From Clostridiales bacterium UBA1738 (GTDB lineage: Bacteria > Bacillota > Clostridia > UBA1381): DNA of 24,784 nt. The position numbers were made by a program, and so were the translations under genes. Within the stretch, counting starts at the first letter, position 1. The number at the start of each line of letters is the position of its first letter. The stretch is taken from contig DCIA01000006.1 in assembly GCA_002315735.1 (NCBI GenBank), positions 11,764 to 36,547 of the forward strand, given 5' to 3'. Shown in pieces: positions 6,271 through 14,298 of the stretch. The notes beneath the pieces are model-generated. The model did no database searches, was not told where the DNA came from, and worked only from the letters and a program-made list of their open reading frames with translations.

Positions 6271-8637
6271 ATGTATGTAGTATTAAAAAGAGACGGCAGA
6301 AATGTAGATTTTAATCTTGCAAAAATAAAAGATGCAATCACGCTTGCATTTGATGCGTGTGAAAAACAATATCATCCTGACACTGTTGATTTCCTTGCTT
6401 TAAAGGTAACATCAGACTTTGAGCCAAAGATTGAGGACGGTCAAATTACGGTTGAAAACATTCAAGACAGCGTTGAATCTGTTCTTATAAAAGCAGGTTA
6501 TGACGAAGTTGCCAAGGCGTATATCCTTTATCGTAAGCAACACGAAAAAATGCGTAATATAAGCGCTACAATGGTTGACTATAAATCAATAGTTGACAAC
6601 TATTTAAAGGTTAACGACTGGCGTGTCAAAGAAAATTCGACAGTTACATATTCTGTTGGTGGTCTTATTTTGTCAAACTCGGGAGCAATCACGGCAAACT
6701 ATTGGCTTTCTGAAGTGTATGATGATGAAATTGGAAATGCACACAGAAATGCGGATATTCATATCCATGACCTTTCAATGCTTACAGGATACTGCGCAGG
6801 CTGGTCATTAAAGCAATTAATAACAGAAGGTCTTGGTGGAGTTCCGGGAAAAATCACATCGGCACCGGCATCTCATCTATCAACTCTTTGTAACCAAATG
6901 GTTAACTTTTTAGGAATTATGCAAAATGAATGGGCAGGAGCACAAGCGTTTTCATCATTTGATACATATCTTGCGCCATTTGTTAAAAAAGACAAGTTAA
7001 CATATAAAGAAGTAAAACAATGTATTCAATCATTTATTTATGGTGTAAATACACCAAGCAGATGGGGTACACAATCACCATTTACTAATATCACTCTTGA
7101 CTGGACAGTTCCAAACGACTTAGCCGAACTTAATGCTATTGTCGGCGGAAAAGAAATGGACTTCAAGTACAAAGATTGTAAAAAAGAAATGGATATGGTA
7201 AATAAAGCATTCATCGAGATTATGATTGAGGGTGATGCTAACGGCAGAGGATTCCAATATCCAATTCCAACATATTCAATTACTCGTGATTTTGACTGGT
7301 CAGATACAGAGAACAATCGCTTGTTATTTGAAATGACTGCAAAATACGGAACACCATATTTCTCAAACTATATTAACAGTGATATGGAGCCTAGCGATGT
7401 TCGTTCAATGTGTTGCCGTCTAAGACTTGACCTAAGAGAACTTAGAAAGAAATCAGGTGGGTTCTTTGGTAGTGGAGAAAGCACAGGTTCAGTAGGCGTT
7501 GTTACAATTAATATGCCAAGAATTGCATATCAAGCAAAAGATAAAGCCGATTTCTTTGCCCGTCTTGATAAAATGATGGATATCTCTGCTCGTTCGCTTA
7601 AAGTAAAGCGTACAGTTATCACAAAACTTTTAGAAAATGGTCTATATCCTTACACAAAGAGATATCTTGGAACATTCAATAACCACTTCTCAACAATCGG
7701 ACTTGTGGGTATGAACGAAGCAGGTCTTAATGCAAATTGGATTAAGAAGGATATGACTCATAAGGAAACACAAGACTTCACAATCGAAGTTTTAAATCAT
7801 ATGCGTGAACGCCTATCTGACTATCAAGAAGAATACGGCGATTTGTATAACTTAGAAGCAACACCGGCAGAATCAACAGCATTCCGTTTGGCAAAACACG
7901 ATAAAAAGCGTTTCCCTGATATCGTAACAGCAAACGAAAATGGTACAGCTTACTATACAAACTCATCACATCTTCCTGTTGGCTATACAGAAGATATATT
8001 CAGCGCACTTGATATTCAAGATGAACTTCAAACGCTTTACACATCAGGTACAGTATTCCACTCGTTCTTAGGTGAAAAACTTCCTGATTGGAAGGCAGCC
8101 GCAAATCTTGTTCGAAAGATTGCAGAAAACTATAAACTTCCATATTACACAATGTCACCAACATACTCAGTATGTAAAAATCATGGCTATCTGGCAGGCG
8201 AAGTTTCGGTATGCCCTGAATGTGGTGAAAAGACAGAAATTTATAGCCGTATCACAGGCTACTATCGTCCTGTTCAAAACTGGAATGATGGTAAAGCACA
8301 AGAATACAAAGACCGTAAGGTTTATGATATTGCAAACTCAAAACTTACAAGAAGTGGCTGCGTTTCGTGTGTTGCACAGCCTGTCGTAATTCCTGAAAAC
8401 ACAGATAGTGACGATGCAGTTTATCTATTTGCAACACCAACTTGTCCAAACTGTAAGATTGCAGCAGCAACTCTTGATAAGGCAGAAATTGCGTTCGAAA
8501 AGATTTTTGCAAATGAACAACCGGAACTTGCAACGAAGTTTGGTGTAAAACAAGCACCAACACTTGTAGTAATTAAAAACGGTGAAATTTCAAAATTCAC
8601 AGGCGTATCAGATATTAAAAAATTTATAAATGCATAA
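6271..8637 (+). CDS. nrdD: Anaerobic (class III) ribonucleoside-triphosphate reductase with fused C-terminal redoxin domain
   Basis: 788 residues. It makes dNTPs from NTPs by glycyl-radical chemistry in anaerobic conditions. An ATP-cone (about 1-95) gives allosteric control. The core includes C207 (HLSTLC), M380-C-C382-R (C382 fits the thiyl-radical cysteine) and N414 in VVTINMPR. A zinc site is formed by C635, H638, C648 and C651, and the radical glycine is G663 in RITGYYRPV. Usual family members end about 35 residues after this glycine. Here the chain continues with a C697-V-S-C700 pair and a thioredoxin/glutaredoxin-like domain (about 715-788) with the active site C725-P-N-C728 and the cis-proline loop QAPTL. 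AGAGG lies 9 bases before the ATG. The trxB-like gene is 11 bases downstream, so the fused redoxin probably receives electrons from that reductase. Confidence 0.95.
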   Translation: MYVVLKRDGRNVDFNLAKIKDAITLAFDACEKQYHPDTVDFLALKVTSDFEPKIEDGQITVENIQDSVESVLIKAGYDEVAKAYILYRKQHEKMRNISATMVDYKSIVDNYLKVNDWRVKENSTVTYSVGGLILSNSGAITANYWLSEVYDDEIGNAHRNADIHIHDLSMLTGYCAGWSLKQLITEGLGGVPGKITSAPASHLSTLCNQMVNFLGIMQNEWAGAQAFSSFDTYLAPFVKKDKLTYKEVKQCIQSFIYGVNTPSRWGTQSPFTNITLDWTVPNDLAELNAIVGGKEMDFKYKDCKKEMDMVNKAFIEIMIEGDANGRGFQYPIPTYSITRDFDWSDTENNRLLFEMTAKYGTPYFSNYINSDMEPSDVRSMCCRLRLDLRELRKKSGGFFGSGESTGSVGVVTINMPRIAYQAKDKADFFARLDKMMDISARSLKVKRTVITKLLENGLYPYTKRYLGTFNNHFSTIGLVGMNEAGLNANWIKKDMTHKETQDFTIEVLNHMRERLSDYQEEYGDLYNLEATPAESTAFRLAKHDKKRFPDIVTANENGTAYYTNSSHLPVGYTEDIFSALDIQDELQTLYTSGTVFHSFLGEKLPDWKAAANLVRKIAENYKLPYYTMSPTYSVCKNHGYLAGEVSVCPECGEKTEIYSRITGYYRPVQNWNDGKAQEYKDRKVYDIANSKLTRSGCVSCVAQPVVIPENTDSDDAVYLFATPTCPNCKIAAATLDKAEIAFEKIFANEQPELATKFGVKQAPTLVVIKNGEISKFTGVSDIKKFINA

Positions 8638-8648
8638 GGTAAAAAAAT

Positions 8649-9554
8649 ATGTATGATTTAATTATTATCGGCGGCGGTCCTGCGGGACTGACCGCCGCAC
8701 TATATGCTTTAAGAGCAAACAAATCAGTTCTGATAATTGAAAAGGAAACCTTTGGAGGACAGATTACTTTTTCCCCGAAGGTTGAGAATATTCCGGGATT
8801 TACCGAAGTTTCAGGAAACGAATTTGCTGAGAAATTAGTTGAGCAAGTGCTTTTCCAAGGTGCAGAAGTTGAAAGCGCAGAAGTCTTATCAGTGCAAGAC
8901 GGAGAAGTTAAAAAAGTTATAACAGATTCAGGTGAGTTTGAGTCAAAGGCCGTAATTTTTGCAACCGGTGCTAAACACAGACTTTTGGGACTGCCTAATG
9001 AAAATAACTATATCGGAAACGGAATTTCTTTTTGTGCCGTTTGTGATGGTGCATTTTATATGAATAAAACAGTTGCCGTAGTAGGCGGCGGAAATTCTGC
9101 ACTTCAAGAGGCAATCTTATTGTCGAGCTTGGCTAAAAAAGTCTATATTGTGCAAAATCTGGACTTTTTAACAGGAGAGAAGAAACTTCAAGAGCAACTT
9201 GGAAACAATGTAGAAGTTATTTTAGGCACAGTTCTTGATGAATATCTAGGCGAGGACGAACTTACGGGAATAAAAATAAAAGACACAAAAAACGGCGAAA
9301 TCAAAGAACTTTTAGTTGACGGCGTATTCCTTGCTGTTGGTCTTGTGCCACAAAACGAAGCATTTTCAAATGTTTTAGAGCTTGATGATAGAGGCTATGC
9401 AAAAGTAGAAGAAGAACTTGCTTGCAAAAAATCGGGATTTTTTGTAGCAGGAGATTGTAGAGTGAAAAAAATAAGACAAGTTGCAACAGCGGCAGCAGAT
9501 GGAGCGATTGCGGCTTTGGCAGCTTGCGAATACATTGATTCTTTTGAAAAGTGA
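8649..9554 (+). CDS. trxB: Flavin thioredoxin reductase-like protein without the NADPH arginine motif
   Basis: 301 residues, start ATG 8 bases after AAGGT. The FAD-binding GGGPAG (8-13), the redox pair C129-A-V-C132 in CAVCDGAF, the second dinucleotide motif GGGNSA (146-151) and the C-terminal FAD motif AGDCR-x3-IRQ are all present, so this is a low-molecular-weight thioredoxin reductase. Where NADPH-dependent members carry HRRxxxR after the third strand, this protein has Q169-N-L-D-F-L-T175, losing all three arginines that hold the 2'-phosphate. It may use NADH, reduced ferredoxin (as the clostridial ferredoxin-dependent flavin thioredoxin reductases do) or another donor. Position in the NrdR-controlled operon points to the redoxin domain of NrdD as a natural partner. 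It could also serve free thioredoxins. Confidence 0.9.
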   Translation: MYDLIIIGGGPAGLTAALYALRANKSVLIIEKETFGGQITFSPKVENIPGFTEVSGNEFAEKLVEQVLFQGAEVESAEVLSVQDGEVKKVITDSGEFESKAVIFATGAKHRLLGLPNENNYIGNGISFCAVCDGAFYMNKTVAVVGGGNSALQEAILLSSLAKKVYIVQNLDFLTGEKKLQEQLGNNVEVILGTVLDEYLGEDELTGIKIKDTKNGEIKELLVDGVFLAVGLVPQNEAFSNVLELDDRGYAKVEEELACKKSGFFVAGDCRVKKIRQVATAAADGAIAALAACEYIDSFEK

Positions 9555-9573
9555 TACTATTGAGGAGAAAAAA

Positions 9574-10443
9574 ATGGGACAGAAAAAGAGAATGGGAGAT
9601 AGACGTGATGGGCAACTTCTAAGAAATGTTGACTCTATGCACTTTATCATGCCAATTATTTATCCAAATAGATGTGACAATGAGGCGTTTGTTCAAGAGA
9701 GAGTGGATCTTACCAATCTTAATAAATATTTGGAAAAGAAAAATGCTTATGGCCCGGAATATAAATATAATTTGTTTCAGGTAATCGTAACAGCGATATT
9801 AAAAACAGTTACATTAAGACCAAAAATGAACAGATTTATTGCCAACAATAATCTTTATCAAAGAAATGAAGTTTCTGCGGCATTTGTTATAAAAAAACAA
9901 TTTAATGATACAAGCGAGGAAGGTCTTGCATTTATTCATGCAAAGGATAGCGATAATATCGACGAAATTCATAGAGAAATGTATCGCCAAATCACTAATT
10001 GCAAGAAAGGTACGGAAAAGGATTCATCAACAGAAGCAATGGACTTTTTCAATAAATTGCCAAGATTTGTATCCAAAGCACTTGTAAAATTTTTGTGTGT
10101 TTTGGATAGACATGGTCTAATTCCTGCGTCAATTATTGCTACAGACCCTTATTATTCATCAGTAATACTAACAAATTTAGGCTCAATAAAATTACATTCG
10201 GGATATCACCACCTTACAAATTGGGGAACAACATCTGTTTTTGTCGTAGTCGGAGAGCGAAAACTTCGTCCGTTTTATGACGAAGAGGGAAATGTTTCTA
10301 TGCGTGACAGCGTCGATTTGGGGCTTACCGTTGATGAGAGAATTGCAGATGGTTACTATTTTTCAAAGACCATTAAACTGCTTAAAAAACTATTGGAAAA
10401 TCCGGAACTTCTGGAAAATCCTTTGTCTTGGGAGGTAGAGTAA
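9574..10443 (+). CDS. Stand-alone CAT/E2-fold acyltransferase-like protein
   Basis: 289 residues, start ATG 6 bases after GAGGAG; an upstream in-frame ATG at 9481 lies inside trxB and is rejected. The protein resembles the catalytic domain of 2-oxoacid dehydrogenase E2 and of chloramphenicol acetyltransferase over its whole length: MHFIMPIIYPNR near the N-terminus, PKMNRFI, a VVVGERK strand, then VDERIADG and a final helix with LLENPELLENP. It has no lipoyl or subunit-binding domain, and no E1 or E3 gene is near, so it is not part of a pyruvate dehydrogenase. The catalytic HxxxDG motif of the fold reads E255-R-I-A-D259-G, with glutamate replacing the histidine base. The stop overlaps the ATG of the acyl ligase gene (TAATG), so the two products probably work together on an acyl group. 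Substrate unknown. Confidence 0.75.
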   Translation: MGQKKRMGDRRDGQLLRNVDSMHFIMPIIYPNRCDNEAFVQERVDLTNLNKYLEKKNAYGPEYKYNLFQVIVTAILKTVTLRPKMNRFIANNNLYQRNEVSAAFVIKKQFNDTSEEGLAFIHAKDSDNIDEIHREMYRQITNCKKGTEKDSSTEAMDFFNKLPRFVSKALVKFLCVLDRHGLIPASIIATDPYYSSVILTNLGSIKLHSGYHHLTNWGTTSVFVVVGERKLRPFYDEEGNVSMRDSVDLGLTVDERIADGYYFSKTIKLLKKLLENPELLENPLSWEVE

Positions 10444-12176
10444 TGGGAACAATCGTAAAGACACCATGGATACCATATATGGGGAATGTGCCTGCGCATT
10501 TGGAGTATTTTAATGGTACTATGTTTGAAGCGATCGAAGTTATTGCAAAAAAATATCCGAAACACATAGCTTTTGATTTTATGGGTAGGTCTATTACCTA
10601 TGAAAAATTTGTGGAAGAAGTTGAAAAATGTGCAAAGGCATTAAAGACAATTGGTATAAGAGAAAATGACAAAATCACCATTGCTATGCCAAACTGTCCG
10701 CAGGCTATATATGTGTTTTATGCAGTAAATATGGTTGGAGCAGTTGCAAATATGATTCACCCACTTTCTGCAGAAAAGGAAATAGAATTTTACTTAAATG
10801 AGTCGGAAAGCGTGACGGCTATAACGCTCGACCAATTTTATGCTAAATTTGAAGCAATTAGGCAAAACACAAAGTTAATAAATGTCATTATAGCAAGCGT
10901 ACAAGATGAACTTTCAAAGCCGATTAAAGCAGGATATATGCTTACAGAGGGTAGAAAAATCCAAAAAATTCCTCAAGATGCGCCGATTATCAGATGGAAT
11001 GAATTTATAAAACTTGGAAAGCATTGTTTCTATAATTATAGAGTTAATAGAAAACCGGAAGATTCGGCAGTTATTCTATATTCGGGTGGAACAACAGGAA
11101 AAACAAAGGGTATCGTTTTAACAAACAGGAACTTTAACGCACTTGGTCAGCAAGTAATTGCAGCGAACCCGATGTTTAGACCGGGCGATAAAATGCTTGC
11201 TGCTATGCCACTTTTCCATGGTTTTGGATTAGGAGTTTGTATTCATACAATGCTATCACAAGGCGGAAGATGCATATTAGTGCCAAGATTTACTGCTAAA
11301 AGTTATGCAAAGCTCATTGTAAAGTATAAATGTAATTTTATTGCAGGAGTTCCAACCCTTTACGAAGCGCTATTAAGGCTTCCGTCTATGGAAAAGGCAG
11401 ATTTGAGTTCTTTAAAGGGTGTATTCTCAGGCGGAGATTCTTTGTCGGTAGAACTTAAAAAGAAATTTGATGCGTTTTTGTATGACCACAAAAGCACAGT
11501 TCAGGTAAGAGAAGGATATGGCGCAACAGAGACAGTTACTGCGTGCTGCCTAACACCTCCGCATATGTTTAAGCAAGGAAGTATCGGAATACCATTTCCT
11601 GACACATATATAAAGATTGTAAAGCCTGACACAGATGAGGAACTTCCATACGGTGAAGAGGGAGAAATTTTATTGGCAGGCCCTACTACAATGAAAGAAT
11701 ATATGAACCATCCTGACGAAACTGCAAAAACACTCCGTACACATGCTGACGGACTTACCTGGGTATATACAGGTGATTTAGGTGTTATGGACAATGAAGG
11801 ATTCATCTATTTCCATGGCAGAGCAAAACGAATGATAATAACATCAGGATATAATGTTTATCCAAGTCAACTTGAAAACATTTTAGATGCACATGAAAAA
11901 GTTCAGATGAGCTGTGTAATCGGCATTCCTGACGAGTATAAAATGCAAAAGGTTAAGGCATATGTAAAACTAAAAGACGGAGTATTGGCAAACGAAGAAA
12001 CAAAGGATGAGATTTTTGCATATTGCAGGAAAAACATTGCAAAGTATGCAATGCCGTATGACATTGAGTTTAAGGAAGATATGCCAAAAACTCTCGTAGG
12101 AAAGGTCGCATATAGAGACTTAGAGGAAGAGGAAATAAAAAAACTTCAAGCAAAAAAAGAAGAAGCGCTTGTATAA
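10443..12176 (+). CDS. AMP-forming acyl-CoA synthetase / acyl ligase (ANL superfamily)
   Basis: 577 residues. It activates a carboxylic acid with ATP to an acyl-adenylate and then usually to a thioester. The phosphate-binding loop is S214-GGTTGKTKG, followed by the A5 motif YGATET, the ATP-ribose aspartate D445 in YTGDLG, the hinge GRAKRMIITSGYNVYP and the catalytic lysine K554 in LVGKVAYRD. All core ANL motifs are therefore intact. The N-terminal part looks most like medium- or long-chain fatty acyl ligases, with an added segment around residues 150-195 before the P-loop. GGAGGT lies 6 bases before the ATG, which overlaps the stop of the acyltransferase-like gene; the in-frame TTG at 10428 is rejected. 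It is the last gene of the nrdD operon, followed at once by a terminator. Chain-length preference cannot be read by eye. Confidence 0.88.
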   Translation: MGTIVKTPWIPYMGNVPAHLEYFNGTMFEAIEVIAKKYPKHIAFDFMGRSITYEKFVEEVEKCAKALKTIGIRENDKITIAMPNCPQAIYVFYAVNMVGAVANMIHPLSAEKEIEFYLNESESVTAITLDQFYAKFEAIRQNTKLINVIIASVQDELSKPIKAGYMLTEGRKIQKIPQDAPIIRWNEFIKLGKHCFYNYRVNRKPEDSAVILYSGGTTGKTKGIVLTNRNFNALGQQVIAANPMFRPGDKMLAAMPLFHGFGLGVCIHTMLSQGGRCILVPRFTAKSYAKLIVKYKCNFIAGVPTLYEALLRLPSMEKADLSSLKGVFSGGDSLSVELKKKFDAFLYDHKSTVQVREGYGATETVTACCLTPPHMFKQGSIGIPFPDTYIKIVKPDTDEELPYGEEGEILLAGPTTMKEYMNHPDETAKTLRTHADGLTWVYTGDLGVMDNEGFIYFHGRAKRMIITSGYNVYPSQLENILDAHEKVQMSCVIGIPDEYKMQKVKAYVKLKDGVLANEETKDEIFAYCRKNIAKYAMPYDIEFKEDMPKTLVGKVAYRDLEEEEIKKLQAKKEEALV

Positions 12177-12207
12177 AAATAGCGGTAGCAAGGCTACCGT
12201 TATTTTT
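12175..12207 (+). terminator. Intrinsic terminator of the nrdD operon
   Basis: A 15-bp stem with one G-T pair (12175-12189 with 12193-12207, core CGGTAGC/GCTACCG), a 3-base loop and a T-run. The stem begins inside the stop codon of the acyl ligase gene. Confidence 0.92.
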
Positions 12208-12216
12208 GTAAAAAGA

Positions 12217-12245
12217 TTGATTTTTGGGTAGAATTGTGATAGAAT
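12217..12245 (+). promoter_or_regulatory. Promoter of the antiporter gene
   Basis: TTGATT (12217-12222), 17 bases, TAGAAT (12240-12245) with an extended -10 TG at 12237-12238. It lies between the preceding terminator and the ATG at 12288. Confidence 0.7.
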
Positions 12246-12287
12246 ATGACCGTTTGTAAAATTTATAAAGAAAAGAAGTAGATTAAA

Positions 12288-13595
12288 ATGACAACTTTAT
12301 TAGCACTTAGTATTGCAATGATTGCAGGACTGATGATGACAAGGGTGGTAAAACCACTAAAATTACCGGCAGTTACTGCATATCTTGTTGCAGGTGTACT
12401 TATTGGGCCATATTGTTTGGGGAATTTACAAATTGAAGGACTTGGCTTTATATCGCATACAAATGTAGAGCATTTCTCACTTATCAGCGATGTTGCGCTG
12501 GGATTTATTGCATTTGCTATCGGAAATGAATTCAGATTGTCGCAATTAAAGGAAACGGGCAGGCAAGCAACGGTAGTTGGAGTTGTTCAGGCACTTATTG
12601 CGGCTTTGGCAGTCGATATTGCACTTATTGGTTTACATTTTGCTTTGGGCGATGTACTGCCTATTTCTTCTGCAATTACTCTTGGAGCAATAGCAACGGC
12701 AACAGCTCCTGCGGCAACCTTAATGGTTGTTAGACAGTACAAGGCAAAGGGAAATCTTACTAATATTTTGCTGCCTGTTGTTGCACTTGATGATGCAGTG
12801 GGATTGGTAGTTTTTGCAGTATCCTTTGGTATTGCAGGGGCTCTTATAAATGGTGCAGTGGATATGGTGTCAATTCTCTTAGAGCCTTTGCTTGAAATTT
12901 CGCTGTCACTTCTTTTAGGCGCTATTATGGGTTGGGTTTTAACTCAAATGGAAAAAATGTTCAACTCAAACGGTAATCGTTTAACGATAACGATTGCGTT
13001 TGTGTTTTTGACAGTAGCATTATCTATGGCAGAATTTGAAGTTAGTGGTATTCATGTTGGATTTTCCTCGCTTTTAGTATGTATGATGCTGGGCACGGTA
13101 TTTTGTAATCTTTGTCCTGTATCTTTTGACCTTATGGAAAGGGCAGACAAATGGACAGCACCACTTAATTGCTTGTTTTTTGTAATAAGCGGAGCAGAAC
13201 TTGAACTTGGAGTTTTTACAAAAGGTAGCGTTGTACTTATAGGTATTGTGTATATTTTAACACGCTCGCTTGGAAAATACTTTGGTGCATACATTAGTTG
13301 TGCCGCAACCAAATGCGAAGATACTGTTAAAAAGTATCTCGGTATAACACTATTGCCGCAAGCGGGAGTGGCACTTGGAATGTGTGTCACAGTTTCTGCA
13401 AAGATGGGCGAAGATGGTGCATTGATTAGAAATATCGTACTTTTTGCAGTGCTTATATATGAGATATTCGGCCCGATGATGACAAAATGTGCACTAATTA
13501 AAGCAGGGGATATAACTCCTAAGAGTGAAGAGGTTTTGGGCAGAAGAAATGCAAGACTAGAAGAGGCAAAACTAAAAAAGCCTATGAAAAAATGA
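12288..13595 (+). CDS. CPA2-type cation:proton antiporter
   Basis: 435 residues, about 12 predicted membrane helices and no large soluble domain. The first helices (LPAVTAYLVAGVLIGPYCLG) and the region VVALDDAVGLVVFAVSFG (about 163-180) match the Na+/H+ or K+/H+ exchanger family of the CPA2 group. The paired aspartates in ALDD fit the ion- and proton-binding site. It exchanges protons for Na+ or K+ across the cytoplasmic membrane. The TrkA/RCK nucleotide-binding domain found at the end of KefB/KefC is absent; the C-terminus is a short charged tail ending KPMKK. The ribosome binding site is weak (AAAGAAG). The gene is monocistronic, with its own promoter and a shared terminator. Ion specificity cannot be assigned. 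Confidence 0.88.
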   Translation: MTTLLALSIAMIAGLMMTRVVKPLKLPAVTAYLVAGVLIGPYCLGNLQIEGLGFISHTNVEHFSLISDVALGFIAFAIGNEFRLSQLKETGRQATVVGVVQALIAALAVDIALIGLHFALGDVLPISSAITLGAIATATAPAATLMVVRQYKAKGNLTNILLPVVALDDAVGLVVFAVSFGIAGALINGAVDMVSILLEPLLEISLSLLLGAIMGWVLTQMEKMFNSNGNRLTITIAFVFLTVALSMAEFEVSGIHVGFSSLLVCMMLGTVFCNLCPVSFDLMERADKWTAPLNCLFFVISGAELELGVFTKGSVVLIGIVYILTRSLGKYFGAYISCAATKCEDTVKKYLGITLLPQAGVALGMCVTVSAKMGEDGALIRNIVLFAVLIYEIFGPMMTKCALIKAGDITPKSEEVLGRRNARLEEAKLKKPMKK

Positions 13596-13606
13596 TGAAG
13601 ATAACA

Positions 13607-13637
13607 AAAAAATCTCCTAATTTTAAGGAGATTTTTT
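13607..13637. terminator. Bidirectional terminator between convergent genes
   Basis: A 12-bp stem (13607-13618 with 13626-13637, core AATCTCCT/AGGAGATT) with a 7-base loop and A- and T-runs on both sides. It serves the antiporter on the plus strand and the cyclophilin gene on the minus strand. Confidence 0.9.
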
Positions 13638-13641
13638 ATAT

Positions 13642-14298
13642 TTATTTTACAATTTCGATTGTTTTGATTACGATAGGCTCTTTTGGAACATCTGTCATTT
13701 GTTGTTGGTAATTTTGACCGTTATATAGAATTTCGCCATTTAAAACAGTTTTTTCACAAGCTGCGATTTCATCTACAACTTCGATACCCTTTGTAACCTC
13801 GCCAAATGCAGCATATTCTCCGTCAAGATGTGGAGAGGTTTCGTGCATAATAAAGAACTGGCTTGATGCGGAATTTGGGTCTTGTGTTCTTGCCATTGAA
13901 AGAACGCCCTTTGTGTGTTTTAAATCATTTTTAAATCCGTTTGAATTAAATTCACCCGGTATTGTGTCGGTTTCTATTGAATTAAAGTTTCCGTCATAGA
14001 AAGTTTCGTTATATCCGCCACCTTGAATCATAAAGCCTTCAATTACTCTGTGGAAGATAAGCCCATCAAAGAAGTTTTCGCCAATTAGTTTAACAAAGTT
14101 GTCAACGGATTTTGGTGCAATATGTGGATAAAGGTCTGCTTCAATTTCTTTGTTATTTGTTAAAATAATTTTGATGTGAACAGGGTCGGACTTATCAAGT
14201 CCACCTTCTGTTTTTGTTCCGCCACCACAGCCGGTCGTTGACAAAATTGCCATTGATAGAATCATACTTAAAATACTTTTTTTCTTTTTACTCATCAT
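13642..14298 (-). CDS. Cyclophilin-type peptidyl-prolyl isomerase, lipoprotein
   Basis: 218 residues. An N-terminal Lys-rich signal and hydrophobic stretch end at LSTTGC, so C24 is the probable lipidation site, with a less usual lipobox (Thr rather than Leu at -3). The cyclophilin domain (about 40-218) contains FHRVIEGFMIQGGG with the catalytic arginine, SMARTQDPNSASSQFFI and LDGEYAAFGEV. It would catalyse proline isomerisation of proteins outside the membrane. The gene starts inside the end of gyrA (ATG 14298 or the adjacent ATG 14295; the gyrA stop is at 14288-14290), so it is translationally coupled to gyrA. GTGGTG gives only a weak ribosome binding site. A longer in-frame extension to 14352 lies inside gyrA and would remove the signal from the N-terminus, so it is rejected. 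Confidence 0.9.
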   Translation of the reverse strand: MMSKKKKSILSMILSMAILSTTGCGGGTKTEGGLDKSDPVHIKIILTNNKEIEADLYPHIAPKSVDNFVKLIGENFFDGLIFHRVIEGFMIQGGGYNETFYDGNFNSIETDTIPGEFNSNGFKNDLKHTKGVLSMARTQDPNSASSQFFIMHETSPHLDGEYAAFGEVTKGIEVVDEIAACEKTVLNGEILYNGQNYQQQMTDVPKEPIVIKTIEIVK

